Of a stretch of DNA of 64,000 bases, positions 17,137 through 29,966 are shown in pieces. Positions within the stretch are counted from its first letter, which is position 1; every line of letters starts with the position of its first letter. The DNA is from Streptosporangium becharense (GTDB lineage: Bacteria; Actinomycetota; Actinomycetes; Streptosporangiales; Streptosporangiaceae), in assembly GCF_014204985.1 (NCBI RefSeq), contig NZ_JACHMP010000001.1, forward strand, positions 4,836,001-4,900,000, given 5' to 3'. The position numbers and the translations under genes are program-made. The notes beneath the pieces are model-generated. The model saw only the letters and a list, made by a program, of their open reading frames with translations. It had not been told where the DNA came from and did not search any database.

Positions 17137-17210
17137 CGCGGGGTGGAGCAGTTCGGTAGCTCGCTGGGCTCATAACCCAGAGGTCGCAGGTTCAAATCCT
17201 GTCCCCGCTA
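17137..17210 (+). tRNA. Initiator tRNA-fMet (CAT), copy 2
   Basis: It is identical to copy 1 except for one C-to-T change in the D-arm region (GCAGTTCGG instead of GCAGCTCGG). It has the same initiator features and no encoded CCA. It has its own promoter and terminator, 211 bp from copy 1. Confidence 0.97.
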
Positions 17211-17216
17211 CAAAGC

Positions 17217-17249
17217 GAAGACCCTGATCTCTCAGAGATCAGGGTCTTC
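17217..17249 (+). terminator. Terminator of tRNA-fMet copy 2
   Basis: A perfect 14-bp stem (GAAGACCCTGATCT with its complement) around a 5-nt loop. The following CTGCTTCT is only weakly T-rich. The arms differ from those of copy 1 apart from a shared GAAGACCC start, so the duplicated tRNAs have independent terminators. Confidence 0.8.
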
Positions 17250-17519
17250 CTGCTTCTGGTCTCACGTTCGAAGCCGCGGGTTGCGTCTGACGGCGCATGG
17301 CCGCCCCTGCAGGGCGGAGCGCCGTGGCGGGTGATCCTCACTCGGTTTGAGCAGGACCGTTGACCGGTTTCACACGGGCGGGGCACAGCGGTCGACGGCC
17401 TTCGCCGGCCGATGACGGTCCGGGGAAAGGTCCGTTCCGCGCCCGTCCGGGGGTGGCGCCGCCACGTCGGCGACAAGAGCCGACGCACGCGTCCGCCGCC
17501 AAGAGGTAGCGTGCGGATC

Positions 17520-17948
17520 GTGACTGAGATGTCCGGGCCGGTCCTGCGCTGGCGCGTGCGCCGTGATCTCGTCGTGGTGAAGGCCGTCGCGACGCTCGTC
17601 CTGGCGGCGTTGGCCGTGCTGAGCGTTGACGACCCTCGCGGGATGATCCTGGCGGGGGTGGCGGCCCTGGTCACGGCGGTTCTGACCCTGCGCGACGTCC
17701 TGGTTCCGGTACGGCTGAGCGCCGACGGCGAGGGCCTTGTCGTGGTGAAGGGCTTCGCCGGGTCCGAACGGCTGGCATGGAACGCCGTCGAGCGGGTTCG
17801 CGTGGACAGCCGGACCCGTTTCGCCTCGCGTACGGAGCTCCTGGAGATCGACACCGGGGAGGCCGTCTACCTCTTCAGCCGGTTCGACCTCGGGGCACCC
17901 TGCCAGGAGGTGGCCGACGAGTTGTGCGCGTACCGGACAGGCACGTGA
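17520..17948 (+). CDS. Small membrane protein with bacterial PH domain
   Basis: The 142-residue protein has two hydrophobic helices (LVVVKAVATLVLAALAVLSV and GMILAGVAALVTAVLTL, about 15-60). A PH-like beta segment follows, VPVRLSADGEGLVVVKGFAGSERLAWNAVERVRVDSRTRFASRTELLEIDTGEAVYLFS, as in the actinobacterial PH-domain membrane proteins (CFP-6 type). Function unknown. TAGCGT (17507-17512) lies 7 nt before the GTG at 17520 and there is no ribosome-binding site, so I chose this leaderless start over longer in-frame ones. Confidence 0.75.
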   Translation: MTEMSGPVLRWRVRRDLVVVKAVATLVLAALAVLSVDDPRGMILAGVAALVTAVLTLRDVLVPVRLSADGEGLVVVKGFAGSERLAWNAVERVRVDSRTRFASRTELLEIDTGEAVYLFSRFDLGAPCQEVADELCAYRTGT

Positions 17949-17986
17949 TCCGCCCGTAAGGCGGTCCCGGCCCCGTCGGGTTCGGG

Positions 17987-18220
17987 TCAGGCCCGTGCCC
18001 TGACCCGGCGGTGCCGGGGTACGAACTTGGGCTCGCTACGACGCAGCAGCAGGCTCGCCTTGTACAGGGCCCAGCCGGTGAGGAAGGCCCCGAAGCAGAT
18101 CTGCCCGATCCGCGCCCACACCGAGACTTCAACCGCCGCGAACACCACGACACCGATCCAGACAAAGCCGAAGACGCCCACGAGGGTCGCCGCAGCCCAA
18201 TTCAGCCCCCGCTGCAACAT
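17987..18220 (-). CDS. Small two-helix membrane protein (77 aa)
   Basis: The 77-residue protein has two membrane segments (AAATLVGVFGFVWIGVVVFAAVEV and RIGQICFGAFLTGWALYKASLLL) and a basic tail ending RRHRRVRARA. I recognise no family. It is convergent with the PH-domain gene. Confidence 0.65.
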   Translation of the reverse strand: MLQRGLNWAAATLVGVFGFVWIGVVVFAAVEVSVWARIGQICFGAFLTGWALYKASLLLRRSEPKFVPRHRRVRARA

Positions 18221-18273
18221 GCCTGAAGTGTTGCAGATCTTGGTTCAAGCCCAGGTCAATGACGCGGAACGCG

Positions 18274-18684
18274 TCATCGCGGGAGGCTACGGCTCGTGCC
18301 GGCACACCTCCGTGCGCGAACCCCGCCACCGGCCGCCGGGGTCGTCGCGCGCGGATTCCGCTCCAACGCGGCCAGCAGCGCGGCCGCGGTGCGCGCGTCG
18401 GCCAGGATGCGGTTCACCTCGTCCTCCGTCGACGGGAGCTGGCCACGCTTGGCGAGCTCCTCGGTGAGGAAGGTCAGCGGCGCCGGATACCCGGCCGTGT
18501 CCGCGGCGACCGTCGCCCGGGCCGCGGTGAGAAGACGCAGGTAGTAGGCGCGAAGAGTTGCTTCACGCATCCGGGCGTCCTCAAGGTCGCTCAACAGGGA
18601 CCGGGCGACCCTGAGCAGGTCACCGGGGCAGTCGGCTTCCGCGTCGATGTGCGCGCGGATGTCGTCGTACTCCGAGCGGGTCAT
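18274..18684 (-). CDS. Hypothetical helical protein (136 aa)
   Basis: The protein is mostly helical (SEYDDIRAHIDAEADCPGDLLRVARSLLSDLEDARMREATLRAYYLRLLTAARATVAADTAGYPAPLTFLTEELAKRGQLPSTEDEVNRILADAR). It ends in a low-complexity basic tail. The ATG follows GGAGG at 8 nt, better than the GTG three codons upstream. No family recognised. It is transcribed away from the rRNA operon. Confidence 0.65.
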   Translation of the reverse strand: MTRSEYDDIRAHIDAEADCPGDLLRVARSLLSDLEDARMREATLRAYYLRLLTAARATVAADTAGYPAPLTFLTEELAKRGQLPSTEDEVNRILADARTAAALLAALERNPRATTPAAGGGVRARRCAGTSRSLPR

Positions 18685-18972
18685 GGTGCTCACCTCCAGG
18701 CGGAGTCAGGATCCTGACCCTCGCTCCTACTTGGTATCCAGAGTCGATTGCGAACGGCTTGACGTCTGGTTGCGCGTTTCGACGCCCTACGAGTGTTTGG
18801 GACGCGCGAGCCTCGGGGATGGTTGGCAAGTTGTCTCTGTGACGTGAGAGTCCTGGTAATGTTCTTTCTGCAGGGCGGCACGCCCCCCGGTCTCTCGCAA
18901 AGAGTCCGGGCAGGTGAAACGCCCGGCGACTCCCTCTCTGCAAACCCAGCAAGCTGGGCCTTGTCTGCACAG

Positions 18973-19002
18973 TTGGACAAGGCGCGGATGTTGAAGTAAG
19001 TT
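18973..19002 (+). promoter_or_regulatory. Predicted rRNA operon promoter P1
   Basis: TTGGAC (18973-18978) and TAAGTT (18997-19002) have an 18-bp spacer, about 360 bp before 16S. The rest of 18685-18972 shows no further convincing promoter or gene. Confidence 0.55.
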
Positions 19003-19084
19003 AGAGGGGTTGCCCTGGGAACAGGGAAGTCGACATCCTAGCGGATCCGGCGGGTGCGGGTCGAACGGTCGCAAACACGACAGT

Positions 19085-19114
19085 TTGACACAAACCCGGG
19101 GGAAACGGTAAGAT
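19085..19114 (+). promoter_or_regulatory. Predicted rRNA operon promoter P2
   Basis: A consensus -35 TTGACA (19085-19090) and TAAGAT (19109-19114) are separated by 18 bp. This is the best sigma-A promoter in the window. The actinobacterial rRNA leader motif TTGAGAACTCAACAGTG follows at about 19187-19203, where antitermination signals are expected. Confidence 0.75.
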
Positions 19115-19210
19115 GGTGACACGGAATGGAATGCCCCGGAGGATCGGTCCGCACGGACCGGGTTCCCCGGTGAACGCGTCCGTTTCTTGAGAACTCAACA
19201 GTGTGTTAAA

Positions 19211-21000
<1,790 letters not shown>

Positions 21001-21266
21001 ACTCAACCAGGCCGGGGTCACCGGGCCGTTAGTACCGCTTCCGGGGTTCGTCTCCGGGGGAGAGGGAACGCTGGTCTGCCGGAGGGCCGGGCTGGTTGGA
21101 CACACTGTTGGGTCCTGAGGGAACGGACACTCTCAGGGGCGTGCCGGCCGGTCGTCGTGATGGCGATGCGGTGGGTGGGTCCTGGTTCGTTTGGCCTCGT
21201 GTACAGGGCCGGATCGCTTGTCTCGGGTTGTCGGGGTGGGTGGGTGCGGTGGCTGTTTGTTGTTTG

Positions 21267-24462
<3,196 letters not shown>

Positions 24463-24496
24463 GAGGCAGCAACCGGTGGGTTGTGTGTTTCATAGG

Positions 24497-24614
24497 GTTA
24501 CGGCGGTTATGGCGAAGGGGAAACACCCGGTTACATTCCGAACCCGGAAGTTAAGCTCTTCAGCGCCGATGGTACTGCACCGGGGACGGTGTGGGAGAGT
24601 AGGTCGCCGCCGGA
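24497..24614 (+). rRNA. 5S ribosomal RNA
   Basis: The sequence has the actinobacterial 5S core (ATTCCGAACCCGGAAG, GATGGTACTGC and GTGGGAGAGTAGG). The ends ACGGCGG and CCGCCGG pair. About 118 nt, 70 bp after 23S. Confidence 0.95.
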
Positions 24615-24625
24615 CAATCGTTATG

Positions 24626-24681
24626 TGAGGGGGAGGGGTCTGTCCCGTGAGGGGACGGACCCCTCCCCCTCATTCTTTTTC
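24626..24681 (+). terminator. Main rRNA operon terminator
   Basis: A stem of about 20 bp (GAGGGGGAGGGGTC... with its complement, one G-T pair) around a GTGAG loop is followed by ATTCTTTTT. It is the first of several terminator-like elements downstream of 5S. Confidence 0.93.
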
Positions 24682-25050
24682 GTGTGCGTGTGCGTGTGCG
24701 TGTGCGTGTGCGGGGGGCCGGCCCGGATGGTGGGGGGCTCTTCTTTTTTGGTTGTATGGGGTTCCGGGGGGTTTGCGGGCCCCCCTTTTTTTGTGTGTCA
24801 GGGGGGTCCGGGGGCGGGCCCCCCTTTTTTTGTGCGGGTGCGGGTGCGGGAGGGGCGGTGCAGGGCTCTCTTTTTCGTGTGGGCGAGGGAAGAGTGCGCA
24901 GGGCCCTTTGCGCGTATGCGAGGGATTCCGCCGGGCATCTTCTTGGCGCGCGGAGGAGGTCGGGCCCTGGCGGGGTGCGGGTCTGCTGGGGGCCCGCCGG
25001 GGGCTTTGCGGGCCCCCTTCCTTTTTCGCTCTGCGGGCCCCCTTTTTTTC
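24681..25050 (+). repeat. Hexamer repeat and array of terminator-like hairpins after the rRNA operon
   Basis: Five copies of CGTGTG (24681-24710) are followed by G-run/C-run hairpins ending in T-tracts: 24766-24792 (6-bp stem, T7), 24801-24831 (9-bp stem with one G-T, T7), 24988-25025 (perfect 10-bp stem, TTCCTTTTT) and a further GCGGGCCCCC plus T7 at 25033-25049. Weaker CCC-plus-T motifs occur at 24741, 24868, 25200 and 25231. All T-tracts point the same way, downstream of rRNA transcription. The rest of the gap to 25293 is GC-rich low complexity without a credible gene. Confidence 0.75.
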
Positions 25051-25293
25051 GTGGCGGCCCCGGGGGTGGGCTCTTCTGTTGCCGGGGGGCGGGTGATGCG
25101 GCGGGGCGGGCCTGTTGGCCGCGGGGCGGGCCTGTTGTCGGGAGCGTGAGGGGGCGGGTCCTGCTTCGTGTTCTGCGGATGCGGGAGGGGTGGTGCAGGC
25201 CCCTTTTAGTATCTGCCGGGGTCTGCGGCCCTTTTTTCGCGGAAACCTCCGGTGCCATGTGGTCGGCTCCGGCAGTGGCCTGATCACAGCTGG

Positions 25294-25761
25294 TCAGGCT
25301 TCGGCGGTGGCCTGCAGAAGAGGCTCGATGCGGAAGGGCACCTGCACGGACAGGGCGATCGTGGTGTCGGTGCGTTGCACGGCGGGGGAGGCCAGGATGC
25401 GGGCGATGATCTCCTGGAGCTCCGGGGTGCTGCGGGCGACCACACGGCACAATAGGTCGGCCTGACCGCTGGTCCCGTAGACCTCGAGGATCTCCGGTAG
25501 GACCTTCAACGCCTGCACGGCCTCGGCCAGCCGGCCCTGGGCGATCTGTAGCGAGACGAACGCCAGAATCGGGTATCCGGCCCCCTCGGGGGTGACGGTG
25601 GGGCCGAAGTCGGTGATGACACCGCGGGCGGTCAGCTTCTCCACACGGGCCTGTACGGTGCCCCGGGCCACGCCGAGAAGGCGGGCCAGTTCAGTCAGGC
25701 CGACGCGCGGGTTCGCACGCATGGTGATCAGGAGGCGGCTGTCGAGAGCGTCGAGCGGCAT
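25294..25761 (-). CDS. Lrp/AsnC-family transcription regulator
   Basis: The 155-residue protein has an N-terminal helix-turn-helix (LDALDSRLLITMRANPRVGLTELARLLGVARGTVQARVEKLTARGVITDF) and a C-terminal RAM effector domain (ILAFVSLQIAQ ... GTSGQADLLCRVVARS). These proteins bind amino acids and form octamers on DNA. It is divergent from the phenylalanine hydroxylase gene across 120 bp, so the likely role is amino-acid-responsive control of that gene and itself. Phe or Tyr as effector is inference from position. Confidence 0.9.
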   Translation of the reverse strand: MPLDALDSRLLITMRANPRVGLTELARLLGVARGTVQARVEKLTARGVITDFGPTVTPEGAGYPILAFVSLQIAQGRLAEAVQALKVLPEILEVYGTSGQADLLCRVVARSTPELQEIIARILASPAVQRTDTTIALSVQVPFRIEPLLQATAEA

Positions 25762-25845
25762 CGCCTCAGGTTAGGCGATACGACCAGGATAGTGAAGGTT
25801 TGATCATGCGTTTCTGTGCGGATTGCCTAGAAAAGCTGCTCACTC

Positions 25846-25874
25846 TTGTCAACCTTTCCGGATATTGCTGTCAT
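25846..25874 (+). promoter_or_regulatory. Predicted promoter of phenylalanine hydroxylase gene
   Basis: TTGTCA (25846-25851) and TGTCAT (25869-25874) are 17 bp apart. The ATG follows 7 nt later with no ribosome-binding site. The -10 is weak, as expected for an activated promoter. Confidence 0.4.
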
Positions 25875-25881
25875 TTCATAC

Positions 25882-26769
25882 ATGTTCGAGGAAGCGCAGT
25901 ACTTCGCACCGGTGGCCACCCGTGATGACGGCACGATCGAGGTCAAGCTCGCGGCCAGTCACCCCGGTTTCGCCGACCCGGTCTACCGCGCCCGCCGCAA
26001 CGCGATCGCCGCGCTGGCGGTGGGATACGTGCCCGGTACGCCCATTCCGACGGCCGAGTACACCGATCAGGAGCACGAGGTCTGGGCCCTGGTCAGCAAG
26101 GAACTCGCTGCCAAGCACCGCAAGTACGCCACCGCCGAGTACCTGCACGCGGCCGAGCGGCTGGGGCTGCCCACCGACCGGATCCCGCAGTTGCAGGAGG
26201 TCGGTGACCTGCTGGAACCGTTGACCGGCTTCCGGTATATCCCGGCCGCGGGACTGGTCCCGCTGCGGGACTTCTACGGTGTGCTGGCCGACGGGCTCTT
26301 CCACTCCACGCAGTACATCCGGCACCACTCCACGCCGCTGTACACGCCCGAGCCGGACGTCATCCATGAGGTGATCGGGCACGCCAACGCCCTCGCCTCC
26401 GACCGTTACGCGCGGCTCTATCGGCTGGCCGGGCAGGCGGCTCGAAGAGTCGAGAGCGACGAGGCGCTGGAGTTCGTCTCGAAGGTCTTCTGGTTCACGC
26501 TGGAGTTCGGCGTGATGACGGACCAAGGGGAGCTCCGGGCGTACGGGGCGGGCATCCTCTCGTCGTACGGGGAGATCGAGGAGTTCAGGGGTATGGACAT
26601 CCGGCCGCTGGACATCGCCATCATGGGCACGACGCACTACGACATCACCAAGTACCAGGACGTGCTGTTCCGCGCCGACTCCCTGGAGCACTTGGAGGAC
26701 GTGGTCGGCGGGTTCTGGGCGGACTGTGACGACGAGATGATCGCCCGGCTAATCGCCGACGCGCGCTAA
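25882..26769 (+). CDS. Phenylalanine 4-monooxygenase (aromatic amino acid hydroxylase)
   Basis: The 295-residue enzyme of the pterin-dependent aromatic hydroxylase family converts phenylalanine to tyrosine. The iron ligands are H162 and H167 in PDVIHEVIGH and E208 in WFTLEFG, all present. The length matches the bacterial single-domain form without an ACT regulatory domain. I chose ATG at 25882 because a TTG 12 codons upstream coincides with the predicted -35 element and has no ribosome-binding site. Phenylalanine versus tryptophan specificity cannot be settled from sequence alone. The divergent Lrp/AsnC gene is the likely regulator. Confidence 0.9.
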   Translation: MFEEAQYFAPVATRDDGTIEVKLAASHPGFADPVYRARRNAIAALAVGYVPGTPIPTAEYTDQEHEVWALVSKELAAKHRKYATAEYLHAAERLGLPTDRIPQLQEVGDLLEPLTGFRYIPAAGLVPLRDFYGVLADGLFHSTQYIRHHSTPLYTPEPDVIHEVIGHANALASDRYARLYRLAGQAARRVESDEALEFVSKVFWFTLEFGVMTDQGELRAYGAGILSSYGEIEEFRGMDIRPLDIAIMGTTHYDITKYQDVLFRADSLEHLEDVVGGFWADCDDEMIARLIADAR

Positions 26770-26900
26770 GGATCGGTATCCGTTCCCTGGACGATTTTCA
26801 CCTTTGTCGTTTTCTGGGTGATTTTCGGGTTCGTTGCCTTTCGCCAGCTTCTTGCGGGATATATCCCGGTCTGAAGGGATAGAGGAAGCGGCTGGGATCG

Positions 26901-28085
26901 GTGATGGATGTGGGGTACCGGATCTGCGCGGTGGCGTTGCTTGTGCCCGTGCTAGCCGGTGGCTGTACGTGCCAGGATCTGACGCTGGTGAGCGACGGCG
27001 TCCTGAGCGCCTCCCCCTCCGTGACTCCAGAAGGGGGAACGCCGACCTCTGCGGTGTCCCCGGGCAAGACACCGGCCTCCGCGCCACCGGGGAGCGGGGA
27101 GACCTACTCGTCACCGGGCGGGGAGACATCTCCGGCGCAGGGTGGGGAGCCGGTCTTCACAGGGCCGTCGGCCGGCGGGGGGCCGTCAGCCGAGAGGCGG
27201 GATGTCCGGTCGGCGGCGTCGTCGGGCACCGCACGGGTGGTGTCCCGGGTTCCGGCGCCGCTGACACGGCCCGTCGCCGCCCCGGAGTTTCCGGGAGCCG
27301 TCATCCCGCGATCCCGTACCTCGCCGCGGATCCGCGCCGGGAAGCTGACACGAGCCCTCGACCGGCTCCGCGGAAGGTACGGCGGCCGGGTCACCGCCGC
27401 GGCACAGGATCTGACCACCGGCCGCTCCTACCGTTATCGTTCCGGCCTGCGGCTGCCGACGGCCAGCACCTCGAAGGTCGGCATCCTGATGGCGTTGCTG
27501 CTGCGTACACAATGGCGGGATCTTGCTCGGGCGGCGAAGGACGACGCGGAACGGATGATCCGCTTCAGTGACAACCAGGCGGCCGACCGGCTCTACGAGC
27601 GGATCGGTCTGCGGGGCGGACTGGCCGGCGCGAACCGGCGGTTCGGTCTCACGCGTACACGTACCCCTGCCGGGCGGTGCGTCGACCTTCACTGCTGGGG
27701 CATCACGCGGACCACCGCCGAGGATCAGGTCCGTCTGGTCAAGGCGCTGGCCGTCGCCGCGAGCCCGCTGGCACCTCGGGAGCGGCGGCACGTGATCCGT
27801 CTGATGGAGAAGGTGACCCCGGACCAGAAATGGGGCATCAGCGCTGGGGCGTGTGAAGGTGACCGGGTGGCGTTGAAGAACGGCTGGCTGCGGCATGTGT
27901 CGAACGGACGCTGGGCGGTCGCCAGCGCCGGGCTGATCCGCGGCCACGGACACGACTATGCCGTCGCCGTCCTGACCGAGGACAGCGCGAGCATGGCCGC
28001 GGGCATCGCCAGGGTCGAGAGCGCGGCGAGACGCATCCTGGCGGCCTTCCGCGGCGAACGGCGCTGTGCGGCACACGACCGTTGA
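26901..28085 (+). CDS. Class A beta-lactamase-like serine hydrolase, probable lipoprotein
   Basis: The 394-residue protein begins with a signal peptide ending LAGGC (probable lipobox, Cys22) and a Ser/Pro/Gly linker of about 120 residues. The transpeptidase-like domain has S189-T-S-K192 (SxxK), S223-D-N225 (SDN) and K326-N-G (KTG position). The omega-loop glutamate motif ExxLN of true class A beta-lactamases is not visible, so efficient beta-lactam hydrolysis is doubtful; a peptidoglycan or ester hydrolase role is possible. Start is GTG 26901 or ATG 26904. Confidence 0.8.
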   Translation: MMDVGYRICAVALLVPVLAGGCTCQDLTLVSDGVLSASPSVTPEGGTPTSAVSPGKTPASAPPGSGETYSSPGGETSPAQGGEPVFTGPSAGGGPSAERRDVRSAASSGTARVVSRVPAPLTRPVAAPEFPGAVIPRSRTSPRIRAGKLTRALDRLRGRYGGRVTAAAQDLTTGRSYRYRSGLRLPTASTSKVGILMALLLRTQWRDLARAAKDDAERMIRFSDNQAADRLYERIGLRGGLAGANRRFGLTRTRTPAGRCVDLHCWGITRTTAEDQVRLVKALAVAASPLAPRERRHVIRLMEKVTPDQKWGISAGACEGDRVALKNGWLRHVSNGRWAVASAGLIRGHGHDYAVAVLTEDSASMAAGIARVESAARRILAAFRGERRCAAHDR

Positions 28086-28231
28086 ACCTGACCGATCTCC
28101 GGCTGGAGAACGGACGACCGGCCGGTGGCCCGATCCGTCGGGGCCGGATGGCTGCGAAGCCGGGCGGCCGTTCGATGGAGGCGAAGGGTGCCCTGAAACC
28201 GGGCCGCGGCTCTGGCCGCCGGGACGCAGGT

Positions 28232-28388
28232 GCCGGTCACCCGGTCTTGTCGACCGGCCATTCCGTGACCGGCCATTCCGTTCGACCGGTGGCCCGGTCT
28301 TGTCGAGCGGCCATTCCGTTCGTCCGGTGACCTGGTCTCGTCGACCGCCTGTCTCCTCTTGTCGACCGGCTACCCCGTCTTGTCGACC
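28232..28388. repeat. Degenerate repeats of a TCTTGTCGACCGG motif
   Basis: TCTTGTCGA or a one-base variant occurs at about 28245, 28298, 28336, 28357 and 28378, interspersed with three CGGCCATTCCG blocks. The last copy encodes the C-terminus of the response regulator (VDKTG), so the repeat runs into the gene's 3' end. The remainder of 28086-28231 shows no signal. Confidence 0.8.
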
Positions 28389-29089
28389 AGGCGGTAGCCC
28401 ACCCCGCGTACGGTCTGGATCAGTTGGTCGTCGGTGTCGCCCAGGCGGGCGCGGAGGCGCTTGACGTGCACGGCGATGGTGTTGGTCGATGTGGCGTCGG
28501 TGGAGTTCCAGACGTGCCGCATGATCTGCTCACGCGTCACCGTCCGGTGCGCGTTCCGCATCAGGTAGTGCAGCAGTTCGAACTCGCGTAGCGGCAGATG
28601 GACGGTCCGGCCGTCCACTCTGACCTGGTAGGCGTTCACGTCGAGTTCCACCTTGCCGACCGTGAGCGTCCTGCGGCTTCCGGCCTCGCCGCTGAAGGCG
28701 GCCTGGACCAGGGGGAGCAACTCCGGAACCCGGTAGGGCCGGGCCACGCACGCGGTCGCACCGGCCGCCAGGGCCTGGACGGCCTGCTGGGCGTGTCCCT
28801 CGCCCACCCCCAGCAGGACGGGAATCGCCCGCGTCAGCCGTACCGCGCGGACGAACTCCACCGCCCCGATCACCGGCAACGTGGCGCTGACGAGAACGAC
28901 GTCAGGCCGCAGCGCCCCGGCTTGTAAAAGGGCCTGGGCGCCGTCGGTGACGCCCATGACCTCCACACCCTCGCGTTCCAGGACACTGGCCAGGTCTTCG
29001 ACCATGACCGCCTCCGGATCGGCGACCAGCAGCATTGGCGCCGTCCGTGTGTCCCGGTCCACCTCGGGTGCCGTCTGCGGCTGGATCAC
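28370..29089 (-). CDS. OmpR-type response regulator with degenerate receiver domain
   Basis: The 239-residue protein has an N-terminal receiver fold and a C-terminal winged helix (LPLREFELLHYLMRNAHRTVTREQIMRHVW ... TIAVHVKRLRARLG ... IQTVRGVGYRLV). In the receiver the phospho-acceptor Asp is replaced by S68 (DVVLVSATLP), the acidic pocket is reduced to one Asp (VADPEA), and the switch Lys is replaced by Arg (ARPYR). It is probably not phosphorylated. GTG at 29089 follows GGAGG at 6 nt. It lies 20 bp after pstB, last in the pst operon, so it probably responds to phosphate or energy state by another route. No sensor kinase is adjacent. Confidence 0.88.
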   Translation of the reverse strand: MIQPQTAPEVDRDTRTAPMLLVADPEAVMVEDLASVLEREGVEVMGVTDGAQALLQAGALRPDVVLVSATLPVIGAVEFVRAVRLTRAIPVLLGVGEGHAQQAVQALAAGATACVARPYRVPELLPLVQAAFSGEAGSRRTLTVGKVELDVNAYQVRVDGRTVHLPLREFELLHYLMRNAHRTVTREQIMRHVWNSTDATSTNTIAVHVKRLRARLGDTDDQLIQTVRGVGYRLVDKTG

Positions 29090-29109
29090 CCGGATCCTCC
29101 AAGTATTGG

Positions 29110-29958
29110 TCAGCCGAAGCGGCCGGTGATGTAGTCCTCGGTCCGCTTGTCGCTGGGGTTGGTGAAAATGCGGCTGGTCTCGTCGAACTCCACCAGGCGG
29201 CCGTGCCGCACGCCGGCGGAGTCCACCTCGGCGGTGAAGAAGGCCGTGCGGTCGGAGACCCGGGCCGCCTGCTGCATGTTGTGGGTGACGATGACGATCG
29301 TGTAGTCGCGCGTCAGTTCCTGCATCAGGTCTTCGATCTTGGTGGTCGCGATCGGGTCCAGGGCCGAGCAGGGCTCGTCCATCAGGATCACGTCGGGCTT
29401 CACCGCGATCGCCCGTGCGATGCACAGACGCTGCTGCTGTCCGCCGGAGAGGGACAGTCCGCTCTGCTTGAGCTTGTCCTTGACCTCGTCCCAGAGGGCC
29501 GCCTTGCTCAGCGCCTCCTCGACGAGGTCGTCCATGTTGCCCTTGACGCCGTTCACCCGGGGGCCGTAGGCGATGTTGTCGTAGATCGACTTGGGGAACG
29601 GGTTCGGCTTCTGGAAGACCATGCCGATCCGGCGGCGGACCTCGATCGGGTCCACGTGGTCGCCGTACAGGTCCTCGTCGTGGTAGAGGATCTTGCCTGC
29701 CGCGCGGGCGCCGGGGATGAGGTCGTTCATCCGGTTGAAGCAGCGGAGCACGGTGCTCTTGCCGCAGCCGGACGGGCCGATCATGGCGGTGATCTCGCGG
29801 TTGCCGATGGTCATGTTGACGCCGCGGACGGCTTCGTAGTCGCCGTAGTAGACGCTGAGGTCGGAGACGGTGAAGACCGGGTCGAGGGCTTCGATGGTGC
29901 GGGGGACTTCGGGGCCGCGCACGTGGACGTTCGGCACGGAGATTCCAATTTCGGACAT
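29110..29958 (-). CDS. pstB: Phosphate ABC transporter ATP-binding protein PstB
   Basis: The 282-residue ATPase has Walker [11 protein letters not shown]-loop VFQKPNPFP, signature [14 protein letters not shown], Walker [14 protein letters not shown] and the switch His in [25 protein letters not shown] is typical of PstB. It powers high-affinity phosphate import through PstC/PstA. It starts 8 bp after pstA ends and has a 30-residue N-terminal extension. Confidence 0.97.
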   Translation of the reverse strand: MSEIGISVPNVHVRGPEVPRTIEALDPVFTVSDLSVYYGDYEAVRGVNMTIGNREITAMIGPSGCGKSTVLRCFNRMNDLIPGARAAGKILYHDEDLYGDHVDPIEVRRRIGMVFQKPNPFPKSIYDNIAYGPRVNGVKGNMDDLVEEALSKAALWDEVKDKLKQSGLSLSGGQQQRLCIARAIAVKPDVILMDEPCSALDPIATTKIEDLMQELTRDYTIVIVTHNMQQAARVSDRTAFFTAEVDSAGVRHGRLVEFDETSRIFTNPSDKRTEDYITGRFG

Positions 29959-29966
29959 TTCTTACC

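Noticed and set aside
24560-25450. Long overlapping ORFs on both strands after 5S
   Set aside because: They arise from G- and C-run low-complexity sequence and terminator hairpins; the proteins are Pro/Arg/Gly-rich without any domain.
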